Of a DNA stretch of 64,000 bases, positions 21,391 through 31,101 are shown one piece after another. The translations under genes were made by a program, and so were the position numbers. Origin of the DNA: Magnaporthiopsis rhizophila (lineage: Eukaryota; Ascomycota; Sordariomycetes; Magnaporthales; Magnaporthaceae); assembly GCA_003049465.1 (NCBI GenBank), contig PYSS01000059.1:1-64000 (forward strand). Direction: 5' to 3'. Each line of letters starts with the position of its first letter. The first letter of the stretch is position 1. The notes under the pieces are model-generated. The model was not told the DNA's origin and did no database searches. It saw only the letters and a program-made list of their open reading frames with translations.

Positions 21391-22371
21391 ATGCAGATCC
21401 TTCCCATCGTCGCCACCGTCCTGGTCTCCCAGGTCGCCGCGGTGCCCCTGGCACTGCCGCAGTCCGGCAGCGGCAGCGGGGCTCTCGAGGCCCGCGAGCC
21501 CAAATACATGCGTCCCGAATGGCTCAGGTGGTCCTATAAGCTCAAGCCCAAGCCCACGTACCTAGTGGGGGGCCACCCTAAGCGCTCGGTCGAGACGGAC
21601 GAGGGCGCGGGCGAGATCGAGGCCCGGTCGCCCAAGAACAAGTACCTCAACTTCCTTAACGCGATCAACCCGTTGGGTGGCAGCGAGGGGAAGCAGCAGA
21701 AGAAGCAGACCGGTGACGGGCCCCTTATTAGAGGCGATATGGCGCACGAAATGGGGCCCCTCTTCAACAACGATAAGCGCTCGGTCGACGTGATGCCGGC
21801 GGCCCTCGAGACCCGCGAGCCCAAGAACAAGTACCTTAATTTCCTTAACGCGATCAACCCGTTGGGTGGCAGCGAGGGGGGGCGGCGGGTGGGGCGGACC
21901 GGTGACGGGCCCCTTATTAGAGGCGATATGGCGCACGAAATGGGGCCCCTCTTCAACAACGACAAGCGCTCGGTCGACGTGACGCCGGCGGCCCTCGAGA
22001 CCCGGTCGCCCAAGAACAAGTACCTCAACTTCCTTAACGCGATCAACCCGTTGGGTGGCAGCGAGGGGAAGCAGCAGAAGAAGCAGACCGGTGACGGGCC
22101 CCTTATTAGAGGCGATATGGCGCACGAAATGGGGCCCCTCTTCAACAACGACAAGCGCTCGGTCGACGTGACGCCGGCGGCCCTCGAGACCCGGTCGCCC
22201 AAGAACAAGTACCTCAACTTCCTTAACGCGATCAACCCGTTGGGTGGCAGCGAGGGGAAGCAGCAGAAGAAGCAGACCGGTGACGGGCCCCTTATTAGAG
22301 GCGATATGGCGCACGAAATGGGGCCCCTCTTCAATAACGAGAAGCGCTCTGTTGAGACGTCGGACGAGTAG
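21391..22371 (+). CDS. Secreted tandem-repeat precursor with Kex2-type dibasic sites
   Basis: Single exon, 326 residues from the ATG at 21391; no in-frame ATG lies upstream in this open stretch. Signal peptide MQILPIVATVLVSQVAAVPL is followed by a unique segment and then four tandem units of 63 residues (starts 21628, 21817, 22006, 22195). Each unit holds NKYLNFLNAINPLGGSEG, a dibasic pair (KK, or RR in unit 2), GPLIRGDMAHEMGPLFNN and a KR followed by SV. Five KR-SV junctions (one before unit 1, one closing each unit) look like Kex2 cleavage sites, so the protein should be cut in the Golgi into repeated peptides. There are no cysteines. It fits the general architecture of fungal KEX2-processed repeat proteins, which include pheromone and dikaritin precursors and repellents. 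It has no Trp-rich alpha-pheromone core, and no UstYa (DUF3328) gene lies nearby, so I cannot assign it to a known class. The units are almost identical in DNA, suggesting recent duplication or gene conversion. Confidence 0.88.
   Translation: MQILPIVATVLVSQVAAVPLALPQSGSGSGALEAREPKYMRPEWLRWSYKLKPKPTYLVGGHPKRSVETDEGAGEIEARSPKNKYLNFLNAINPLGGSEGKQQKKQTGDGPLIRGDMAHEMGPLFNNDKRSVDVMPAALETREPKNKYLNFLNAINPLGGSEGGRRVGRTGDGPLIRGDMAHEMGPLFNNDKRSVDVTPAALETRSPKNKYLNFLNAINPLGGSEGKQQKKQTGDGPLIRGDMAHEMGPLFNNDKRSVDVTPAALETRSPKNKYLNFLNAINPLGGSEGKQQKKQTGDGPLIRGDMAHEMGPLFNNEKRSVETSDE
21628..22368 (+). repeat. Four tandem 189-bp coding repeats
   Basis: Units start at 21628, 21817, 22006 and 22195. Units 1, 3 and 4 are almost identical; unit 2 differs mainly by replacing the GKQQKKQ-coding part with GGRRVGR. 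Unit 4 is shortened at its end and leads into the stop. The 189-bp period keeps the frame. Confidence 0.95.
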
Positions 22372-22450
22372 CGCGGCCCTCGAGAGAGCCCGCTAGCCCC
22401 AAGAACGAATTCTCAATGTTCATGCACAAGGTTCCACCACTTTAACCCGT
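22372..22450 (+). repeat. Decayed fifth repeat unit after the stop codon
   Basis: Directly after the TAG, the sequence GCGGCCCTCGAGA...CCCAAGAAC and, further on, AACCCGTT match the AALETREPKN and NP coding parts of the upstream units, but with insertions and out of frame. It appears to be the remnant of another copy, now in the 3' UTR. Confidence 0.65.
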
Positions 22451-22883
22451 TCAAGCGTGGGGGGGAGTAGCTGTGTCCTGACTTTGGGGGGGTTTGTTTG
22501 AGTCCAGTCTCGCGGCCTTGGCAAAAGAGTGGCGCGCCCACGCCGCTTGAGTTGTTGCCGTGGATATGGTGTTTTTGTTTTTTGACATTTGAGGCCTTTT
22601 GCAATTTTTTTTTTCTTCCTTTTCTATATTTTCTGCTTCTGTATTTTTCGACTCCTTATTTTTTTCTGTTCCTTTCCCTGCCAGCCTCTTTTGTACCAAC
22701 CTGCTTCTTGTTATTTCCAGTGTTCATTTGCAACTATATAGCCTCTGGCCCTCTGTTCTCCCAAGGAACAGCAGCCTGTCAAATAGCAACCAAACCAAAC
22801 AAACATTTTTTTCGTTCGTACATATGTACCTTGTCAAGATGTTGTGAGATAAAAGCGCCTCAACAACCGCCATGCTGTGAGAT

Positions 22884-24148
22884 CTATAGCTCATCTTTAA
22901 CAGCCTTGTCGTCAGCAGCAGCAGCAGTCCGCCCCTGTCCCGTGGCCTTGCGCAGCCCCCACGTCCAGTGCCTCGTCGGCTCCTCCACCAGCGCCCTGAG
23001 CGACGGGATGTCGGGCGCGTCGGACCCGACCTGCCTCGTCAGCGCCTCCATCGCCCGCCGGCCGTACTCGATTGCCTCGTCGCGCATGCTGAACATGCCG
23101 TAGTTGAGCGCCGCCCGCGTGCACGCTGGGCCCAGGTACAGGTCCAGCCGCTCCCGCTCGTGCAGCTCGACCAGCTCGCGGCCCATGTCGGCCGTGATGA
23201 CGGCGTCGGTGCTGTCGAGGATACCCGCCAGGTCGCGGATCCGGGCCACGTTGGCGTCCGAGGCGGCGGCGTCGGCCGCGGGCAGGCTGCACTGCCGGCA
23301 GCGGCAGTCGAACCCCCACTCGCGCAGCCACGCCTGCCGTTTGTCGCGCGGATGCAGCACGTCGATGTAGCTGATGCTGATCTCCTCGCCGGGCTGGATG
23401 TCGCGCACGGCTGTTGTGGTATGGGTGAGGTTGCTGAGGCGGTAGGTGGTGCTGTGTGCTGTGTGAATATCTTACATATCGTATAAAAAGGAGAGAAAAA
23501 AAAAAATAAAAAAAAAAAAACTGACCTCGGCCGACAGTCGTGGTTGACCAGCGAAGCCTGCGGATACGCGCCCATGTGCCTGCCACGGGACCCTATCCAC
23601 ACCGTAAATGTGTTCCGGGCCAGCTTGTCGCGCAAGTCGTCACCTGTCTGGCTCATGAATCCTTCCTTCGCCGTCGCGGACAGCCTGTCCAGCGCCTGGC
23701 CATAGAGACGTCTGGCCTCTGCTTCTGGCAGCCCGTGGTACGCGTCCACCTCGACCACGAGGACGGGTCGCACGGCCATGACGACCTCGCCCTTGGAAAT
23801 CAGCCTCGTCGCCACCAGCCCTCTTCCCTTGCCGGGGATGTCGGCGACCCTGAAAGGGTGATTCTCGGGCGCCGTTGTGGGAGGGGCCTTGGTGTACGTC
23901 GCCGCCTCCTTGGCGTGCTCGGCCGAGGTGATGAGGGCGAGGCCCTGGCCGTTGTTGTACTGCGGGTTCCAGTACAGACACCATATGCCGGAGCAGCTCT
24001 CCGGGCCCTGCCATCCCGCCGCGTTGTTGGGCTGGAACGTTTGGTTTGTTGCCTTGTCGATCAGCGGACTGGGGTCCTCCCAAAGGGTCTCGGCTCTCGC
24101 CAAGGCCGCAGACAGCACGGCGGTGCATATTACAAGTATCCCGAGCAT
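22884..24148 (-). CDS. SET-domain protein with N-terminal signal peptide
   Basis: 396 residues. Exons 24148-23526 and 23451-22884; the 74-bp intron (GTCAGT donor, T-rich, CACAG acceptor) interrupts the SET domain and keeps phase. SET motifs: GKGRGLVATRLISKGEVV at the start of the domain (about 100), NHDCRPS (about 205; the NHSCxPN motif that binds S-adenosylmethionine), GEEISISYID, and a post-SET-like Cys cluster CRCRQC (about 255). The first 20 residues (MLGILVICTAVLSAALARA) are a clear signal peptide, followed by a region with SCSGIWCLYW. The N-terminus therefore predicts entry into the secretory pathway, which is unusual for a lysine methyltransferase fold. Substrate unknown. It is convergent with the repeat precursor gene, stops about 510 bp apart. 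Confidence 0.88.
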
Positions 24149-24573
24149 TGCGGCTGTCGATTAAATTTGTGGAGGGATGCTGTTTGAGTGTCAAGGTCAG
24201 GTGTGACGGGGGGGAGCAATCCGTTAGGAGATGTTGGGCTGTCGTCTCGCCAGGGTGGCCACGAGATGGTCTAATCCGTGCGGATCGCGCTAAACAGCCG
24301 GGCCAGTCTTCCGTGGTGACGGAATTCATCTTTGGCAGCCCATATGGCAGAACTTGTGGCTAAATGCGGCAATGACCGCCCACTTTGAGCCGTGGGTTTC
24401 TGAAGGATCGTCGATCTGCGAGATATTCGCCTGTGCGCGGATGGTGAAACGGAGTCATCAAGTTGAAACAAAAAAGCAAAAGCTGGCTGCTTCAACGGGG
24501 ATTCTATGCCCACACTTTTTTTTTTATCCGCTATTGGCTGGCAGTCGACCAAAACCACACCCACACACCCAAC
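24149..24573. other. Intergenic, no supported gene
   Basis: Promoter side of the SET gene and 3' side of the aldo-keto reductase. A T run at about 24517-24527 is the only notable element. Confidence 0.5.
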
Positions 24574-25614
24574 TCACATACCCTGCACCTCCCGCGGCTT
24601 GTACTCCTCCTCGAGATACCTCACCTCCTCCTCGCTCAGCCTCACCGCCAGCGCCCCCACCGCCTCCTCGACCCTCTCCTCGGTGCTCAGGCCCAGGATG
24701 GGCGCACAGCCCTTGTGCAGCACCCACGCCGTCGCAAGCACCGCCATGCTGACGCCCTTTTTCCTCGCCAGCTCCCCGACGCGCTCGATAATGACCGGGT
24801 TCGCCGTCTCGTTCCACCGGCGCGATTTTACATCCGTCTCTTCGCGCAGCGACTTGACCGTCCCGTCGTCGCGTCTAACCGGCCGCGCGAGCAGCCCCCT
24901 AGCCAGCGGCGACCAGGGAATAACGCCGACGCCGGTAGCGGCGCAAAACGGCAGCATTTCACGCTCCTCCTCACGGTAGAGCAGGTTGTAGAAGGGTTGC
25001 ATGCTGATAAACTTGGTCCACCCGTGCATCTCCGCCACGTGTTGCAGGCGCGCAAACTCCCACGTGTACATGGACGAGGCGCCAATGTACCGCGCCTTGC
25101 CCGATTGGACAACCTCATGCAGCGCGCGCATGATCTCTTCAGGCGGCGTCTCGCGGTCCAGCCGGTGGATCTGGAGCACGTCAACGTAATCGGTGCCCAG
25201 CCGCGCGAGACACTCGTCGACGGCGCGAAAGATGTGTTTCCGCGAGAGCCCCATCTGGTTGACCAGCAAGGGCTCTTGATCGTTGGAGAAGGGACGAGAA
25301 GGGCGCGAGTCGTCGTCCATGACCGGGTTGAAGATCTTGGTCAGGATCACGACGCGGGAGCGCGGGATGGAGTATCTGCTGAGGGCCTTGCCGATGATGG
25401 TCTCGGATGCGCCGTTGCTGTACGTGTCGGCCGTGTCCCACGTGTTGATGCCCAGGTCGTAGGCCTTTTTGAGGAGCTTGAGCCCTTCCTCCTCGCCCAG
25501 CGTCCAGGGCGACCCTTCCCACGACGGGGAGCCGAAGACCATGCAGCCCTGGATGAGGCGGGAAACTTTCAGCCCGCTGTTGCCCAGACGGACGTATTCC
25601 ATCTTGCTGGACAT
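24574..25614 (-). CDS. Aldo-keto reductase
   Basis: NADPH-dependent carbonyl reductase of the AKR superfamily, 346 residues, single exon. The start is set at MSSKMEYVRLG (ATG 25612-25614), which begins the family's first strand; the frame stays open further upstream but that part has no family resemblance. Catalytic tetrad visible: Asp and Tyr in WDTADTYSNG, Lys in VILTKIF, His in VLQIHRLD. The cofactor-binding end is GCAPILGLSTEERVEEAV. The sequence resembles fungal AKRs annotated as versiconal hemiacetal acetate reductase-like, but substrate cannot be told from sequence. Cytosolic. Confidence 0.92.
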   Translation of the reverse strand: MSSKMEYVRLGNSGLKVSRLIQGCMVFGSPSWEGSPWTLGEEEGLKLLKKAYDLGINTWDTADTYSNGASETIIGKALSRYSIPRSRVVILTKIFNPVMDDDSRPSRPFSNDQEPLLVNQMGLSRKHIFRAVDECLARLGTDYVDVLQIHRLDRETPPEEIMRALHEVVQSGKARYIGASSMYTWEFARLQHVAEMHGWTKFISMQPFYNLLYREEEREMLPFCAATGVGVIPWSPLARGLLARPVRRDDGTVKSLREETDVKSRRWNETANPVIIERVGELARKKGVSMAVLATAWVLHKGCAPILGLSTEERVEEAVGALAVRLSEEEVRYLEEEYKPREVQGM

Positions 25615-26252
25615 TGCAGCTGGCTCCCCGGCTCTGTCTGTGTCGTGGCGATGACGTACGCTCGAGGGGTCAGGCAGCAAAGAAAAAATAGTAGACCAAT
25701 TTAACACCACCTGTACCTCGTCGCGCCGGATCCTCGCATGGATCCCCCGAAGAGGCGGTTCCCACGGCTTCCCGGGCAGCTTCCGGGCACCATCCCGAGC
25801 GTGACGTGTTGCCTTTTCGTCGTGCGGTTTTGGCTCGGCGCTCATCGGCCTTCTCGCCTAGACCCACCCTCTGGCCGCAACCCGCGGGGCATCGCTGAGG
25901 GGCCACCTCGGCTGGGAGTGCCGACGGCGGTGATCGCCTCGCGCCGCCGCACGGAACGGAGCGAAAGCCTGCCCTCGGGTCGCGTGGGCTAGACAAGGTT
26001 CGAGGAGAGTTTCTAGTTGTGCTTGATGTCGTATTATTACAAGCCAGTGGTAACAACTAAGGCCAATTCCCTTGTATCCGTCCTGCTCTTGTCCTCGTTT
26101 TGAGCTTTCCGTTTCCGTGTCCGTCCGTCCGTCGTGACGGCACCGTGATAACCTAAGAACCCATCAAAAAATAGAGTCATCCTTCGTCATCACATACCCA
26201 TTACGTTTCCTTGCCGTTATGATACTAGTTCCCACCCAACAAGCCGAAAAAC
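25615..26252. other. Intergenic, no supported gene
   Basis: Divergent promoter region between the aldo-keto reductase and the broken dehydrogenase. It contains a short CCGT repeat (about 26118-26133) and nothing else recognisable. Confidence 0.5.
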
Positions 26253-26926
26253 ATGCCCCCAATTTTGATCACCGGCGGTGCCGGCTCCATCGGCCAGGAA
26301 CTCGCCGCCGTCCTGGCCCAACAGCCCGACATCAGCCTCACCCTGAACGATCTTACACACACAGCCACCCGTGCCCGAGAGCGAGTCGCTAGGCACAAAC
26401 GTCACCTTCACCTACCTCGCCTTGGACCTCGCGAGCCCCGAGGCCGTCGCGTCCTTCCGTCTTCGCAACCCGATTCGATGCCGTCGACACGCCGCACGGC
26501 CTCATGTCGGGCGGCTCCCAGGCCAACCTCGGTAGCCACCGTTATATCTTCGACCTCCTCCGCGGGAACCACCCGGGTACTATCGTCGTCTTCCCCTCCA
26601 GCCTGGCCGCGGGCGAGCCGGTCAGCAAGGCCACCTGCCCCATGCCCCAAAGCAGCTACGGCACCAAGAAGCTGATTGTCAAAACGCTGCTCAACGACTA
26701 CTCTCGCCGCGGCCTGCTCGACGGCCGTGTCGTGCGCCTGACCGCCGTCGCCGTCCGTCCCGGCGCCCCATCCACCGCCGCCTCGTCCTTGGCCAGCGGA
26801 ATTGTGCGCGAGCCTCTCGGAGGCCAGGCGAGCAGACTCCCCATTCAGGCTATTGAGGAGAGATCTGTGCAGCTAGCCTTCGGGTATAAACACAAGCCGT
26901 GCGACCTCGCTTGGCCTGCTCCCTGA
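26253..26926 (+). pseudogene. Broken extended-SDR dehydrogenase (D-erythronate dehydrogenase-like)
   Basis: Three consecutive pieces in three frames make one NAD-dependent epimerase/dehydratase. Piece 1 (26253-26360) has the Rossmann motif ITGGAGSIGQEL. Piece 2 (about 26365-26460) continues with TNVTFTYLALDLASPEA. Piece 3 (about 26470-26926) carries HGLMSGGSQANL, the catalytic SSYGTKK (Tyr-x3-Lys), NDYSRRGLLDG and VRPGAPSTAASS, which together are characteristic of the DenD-like subfamily acting on sugar acids. Two frame changes, each equal to one extra base, separate the pieces. The C-terminus after GQASRLPI is also missing or replaced. No spliced arrangement restores it. Probably a pseudogene of a sugar-acid catabolic gene. 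Confidence 0.8.
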
Positions 26927-27122
26927 CAGGCCCATAACAGAGACCGTCAATGCTTTCGCCAAGAGTGAGGGGATCCTTCCATAGCCCCAACTGTTGGTGG
27001 CGAGCTGGCGTTTTAGAAGCTGTACATGGCCCACGCCCACGCACGTGGTGCGTCTGTTATTGCCATAATGACAAATCGAGCATGTCTGCCGAGAAGGAAA
27101 GACACGTCAGTCTTGACCCGCT

Positions 27123-30100
27123 TCACGGGAAGTTGAGGTGGTCGTAGCTGGAGTCTAGCTGGCCGCCGTTGAAATCGAGAAAAGGTGTTCCGCCAAAGGC
27201 AAAGTCGGGGCTCAGGTTGCTGAACATGAGCGGCGTCTCCGCTATCCCGCCATTGAGCCCACCAAGGGAGTTGGGATCACCGAAGCCCAGCGTTCCCGAA
27301 CCATCATGTGGTAAGCCATATGGCGACGCCCCGGGGACAGGGCCATTGTGGCCAGAGATGCCGTGATGAGCTGCCATGTCCGAGCCGCCGTTAGTGCCGC
27401 GAGCGACAAAAACCCCGCCGCTTCCCCCAGTGTCGCCTTGAAGAAGACTAGCGGCTGACCGCTCCAGCCCCTCGGCCATGAGGTGGACGAGGTGCCATCT
27501 CCCTACGCCAACGGACCGAAACTGATTGACTAGCTTTCCGGCCAGTTCGCTGACCAGGGAGACGTCGACGAGGCCGTCGGCGCGGCGCTTGGTTGCGATC
27601 TTGAGCAGGAAGACGCACGCAAACGCCGTCATGGCGTGCAGATACGACGGCATCCCGCGTAGGCCGGCCCGTATGTCGGCGTCCGTCAGGAGGAGCTCGA
27701 CGATGGTGGTCGCGGCGGCGACAGCCCCGGTGGCAGCACTGCGGAAGACGGCCGGGATGGGCTCCTCTGGAGACAGGCCCCGGAAGACGTGAGAAAACAG
27801 ATACAGTTTTGCGAAATGGTAATGGATCAGGGCGCCTTTGGCTGGGAACTCGCCAATGGCCTCGAAGTTCCCTGCAAGACAAGTGTGGGGAGTGTTAGTA
27901 ACGGCCGCGACGACGCTTGGAGCAAAAGAGAGACTCACTCTTCAATTCTCCTGACCAAAAGCCGATCCAGTGGTCAAGCTGCTTGCTGAAGGTCGCAATC
28001 TGTGTCGAGTATACGGGCGGAATGGCAGAGCCGCCATCCGGGCCAAACAGCTCGTGCACACCAGCGAGGATGATGTGTAGTGCGACCTGGCTGATCAGGC
28101 GCCGGTCGTGATCGGTGGCGACGGACGATGCCAGGAAATGCTCCCACCCCTGGATCGCGTAGTCCTCCCGCACCAACGACGGCCGCCCGTACAGGATGGA
28201 CAAGTGCTTGTCGCAGATGTACAAGTTGTACCATATCCGCGTGCAGTCTGCGGCTTCCTCCATGGCGTCCGGCGAGCCCGCCGCCGCCGGTACCGAGGTT
28301 GGACGGGATGCGCTCTGGCCGTCGCCGTCGTTGACGACGCGGTGGTAGTTGGCCACGAGGTTGACCTCGGTCGCCCGGCGGATAGCAATGCCGGACAAGG
28401 TCCACGACACGTCGCTGAGCCAGTACGAAGCAATGCAGAGGGCCCGCAGATGCTCGCGGTTTATTCGCCTGTCAAAGACGGACCCCGAGACGAGCCTGCG
28501 GAACTCGCGGTTGCACACGGGGTAGATGTGGTTGCTGCTGGAATCGTGCAAGGCCGCCACCGTCAGGATGCAGGCGGTCAGGATGGGACTTTGGCGGCGC
28601 AGGGCGTCGAGCGTCCGCCACTTGCGGCCGATGCAGTAGATGAAGTGGTCTAGCCGGTCTATGTACAGCTGGAAGAGCTTCTGTGCGTCGGCGAGCTGGA
28701 CCTGGCCTTCGGATATGAAATCGCTGAGAGGCTGTGGCGCCGATGTCGTGCTGCCGCTGTGGTGGTGGTGGTGGCCGACCATCATGTCGACGCCGCCCAC
28801 GCCGGCGCTCTTGTTTTGGCTGTGAGGACCAGACGCCTGCCTCCGCGACCCCGTCTGCTCCATCTCGTCCGGCATGGCGTCCGAGGCCCTCAGGGCACGC
28901 AGTTTTGTGAGATAGTACACAGACTGCATAGGGATGTCGGGCATGCCATCTTCTGACTGCGGCATCAGCTTGGGCGAGTTGTCCGTAGACGGGCCGACCT
29001 CGTCGTGCGCCTCAGCCACAACAGAGGCGCTGCCCAAGTTATCGGGGCCTGGCCGATCGAGGGAGCTGCGCAGCGGAGGCAGAGGCGGCAGCCCCGAGTG
29101 GTCACGCATATGCTGCATACCGGCGTGCAAGGCCTCAAGATCGGCGATGATGTCTTGGTGCCACTGGGAGCGCTCGTCCATGAGCATCTGGAGGCTCTTG
29201 CTCAGGACGCATGAAAGATTCCTTTCTTTGCACCTCCGGCAAGGTGGAGACCCCTGGTCCATGTGACATCGGATCTGGGCGCGCGGAGAGTTAGCCGTGG
29301 TGTAGCTAGCGGGTAGCCGCATCGGTCGACCTGCACCGTAGCTGGGGTGCATAACGAAGCATGGCAGCGGGTCAAAAGGGACATGGTGATGTGGATGCAT
29401 AGATGGGGATACGGAGCTACGGCACAGGATGGCTCAACGCTGCCGGTAAACAGACACGAGATCCCGTCTCTCGGTAGCGGGAGGTTGCCTGACAGGCCCG
29501 TCTGATATCTCCTATGGAGAACAGACAGCGCGGTCTAGCGGCCCGTACTATTGGCACATGCAGCCAAGGGCAGATGTGCCAGCCAAGAGAAAACTGGGTC
29601 ACTGGGAGGAGAGCGCTGGAGACTGGAGCGGATTGACTCGCACTTGCGGTGCATCCCGCCTCCATCCATCTCATCGAAGACGGCTTCTGCCGAAGAACAG
29701 GCGGAACAAGCCGTCGGAAACACACACCTTTTGCTTGCGACATGCAGCGCAGGCCTTGACCTTCCGCGAGATCTCGACCTGCTGCGGCACCAGAGGCTGA
29801 TGACCCAAGACTGGCGGAGCAACATGGGGAGACGGCCGCGTCTCGACCGAGTCTCTCCGCACGCTGGCGGCCCGGCCAACCGTGATGCTGCCTGCTGATG
29901 GCGAGGAAATGTTCATCTTGGCGTGTGGATGTTGCTGCTGGTTTTGAACCGGATTTCCATTCTGAGGGCCAGGCGATGGCATCGAGTTAGCCGCCGGAGA
30001 CAGGCCGAGCTGGTGGACTGGGCCTTGCGTGGGGTAGAAGGAAGATCATTGAGGCTAAAAGAATATTGAAGCTAGCGGGTTGATAGGAAGACTCACAGTG

Positions 30101-30162
30101 AGGGGGGCCTCTTCGGCAGGAGAAACTACGGCGTTAGCATCGTGCCATGTCCGTTTTGACAT
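27123..30162 (-). CDS. Zn(II)2Cys6 transcription factor
   Basis: 810 residues from four exons: 30162-30097 (MSKRTWHDANAVV), 30009-29728, 29274-27939 and 27871-27123, with introns of 87, 453 and 67 bp. The 453-bp intron splits the zinc cluster, a common place for an intron in this family. The cluster reads KACAACRKQK joined to IRC, then PPCRRCKERNLSC, so all six cysteines are present (about residues 107-138). A coiled linker follows (SLQMLMDERSQWHQDI), then the fungal regulatory middle-homology region (about 290-560; DHFIYCIGRKWRTL, YNLYICDKHLSILYGRPS). The C-terminus is Gly/Asn-rich, probably an activation domain. It lies between the broken dehydrogenase and the broken sugar transporter and may have regulated them (inference). 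Confidence 0.9.
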
Positions 30163-31101
30163 CGCTCTAATATGGATGCGGGCTGTGATGTGCAGCGTTC
30201 CCGTCGGAGCCCAACAAGGTGCCTAGGTACACTTAGTGCCTTGGGGGTACCTGATGGATTCAGGTGACGCAAGGCCTTCAGCAAGGAAGAAGTCACGCAG
30301 CGGGCGGCAGAGAAAAAGTGGGAAAAGCAAACAAAAGCCATGTGAAAAAAATGAACAAAAACAAGAACACAAGAAAAGAAAAAGAAAAAAAAGCCAAGGC
30401 ACTATTGTTCCAAGTTCTCAGACTTTTGGGACGCGACGGCAGGTAAAATCAAATCTGCGGGGATGGGCGGAGGGGGAGTTTGGGTATGGACCACACAGCC
30501 AACGGCAGGGCGTGCTGGCCACCAGCACAGGGTGTAGGGGTTTCTTCTCAGGGCTGGATCGTTGGGCTTCTGGGCAGCTTCGAGCTTCTTCCTGCCAGTG
30601 ATCTGGGGCGGGAGCGTCCTGGCAACGGCTGGGGGTGGAGATGATTGATGCGACAGGTGCGGGGCAGCAGGGAAGAGCTCGGGTGCTAATTTGGAATGGG
30701 GCAGGGCCCGGGGACTACGGAGAAATTCGAGAAGGCAGGGGCCTGACTCGCACAGTACATCTCCCGTCGGCTGGTTTTTCCAAGACTAGTATTTTCTTGC
30801 TCTGGTCGCTTTGCTGGTTTTTTTTTTTTTTTTTTTTTTTGGGTCGGACTGAAGATTGAACCCAAGGCCCGATGATCACCACCATATACGGGGGTCAGGG
30901 GATTATTGTCTGGGTATGCGCGAGAGTGTGCATAAGCGTCTCCGGGAAACTGCCCAATTAGGCCGTAGCACACACTTCCTGCATGCTTTGATGCGTTTGG
31001 CGCTGGAAACGGAAGCTACAAATAGAGCATCGCGCTTGCTACCTAACCTAACTCGAGGAAGGTGCCAGCCAGCTAACCTTAACCGGAAGCGAAACCCAAA
31101 A
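30163..31101. other. Intergenic, no supported gene
   Basis: Promoter region of the Zn2Cys6 factor and 3' flank of the broken transporter. It holds an A-rich stretch (about 30340-30400) and a poly-T run (about 30819-30840). No coding logic found. Confidence 0.5.

Noticed and set aside
21391..22371. Alpha-factor-type mating pheromone precursor
   Set aside because: Units are far longer than pheromone repeats and lack the Trp/Cys/Pro/Gln-rich core and regular dipeptidyl-aminopeptidase spacers.
21391..25614. Dikaritin-type (UstA/UstY) RiPP gene cluster around the repeat precursor
   Set aside because: No DUF3328/UstYa gene, tyrosinase or peptidase typical of such clusters is in the window; the SET and aldo-keto reductase genes are not recognised RiPP tailoring partners.
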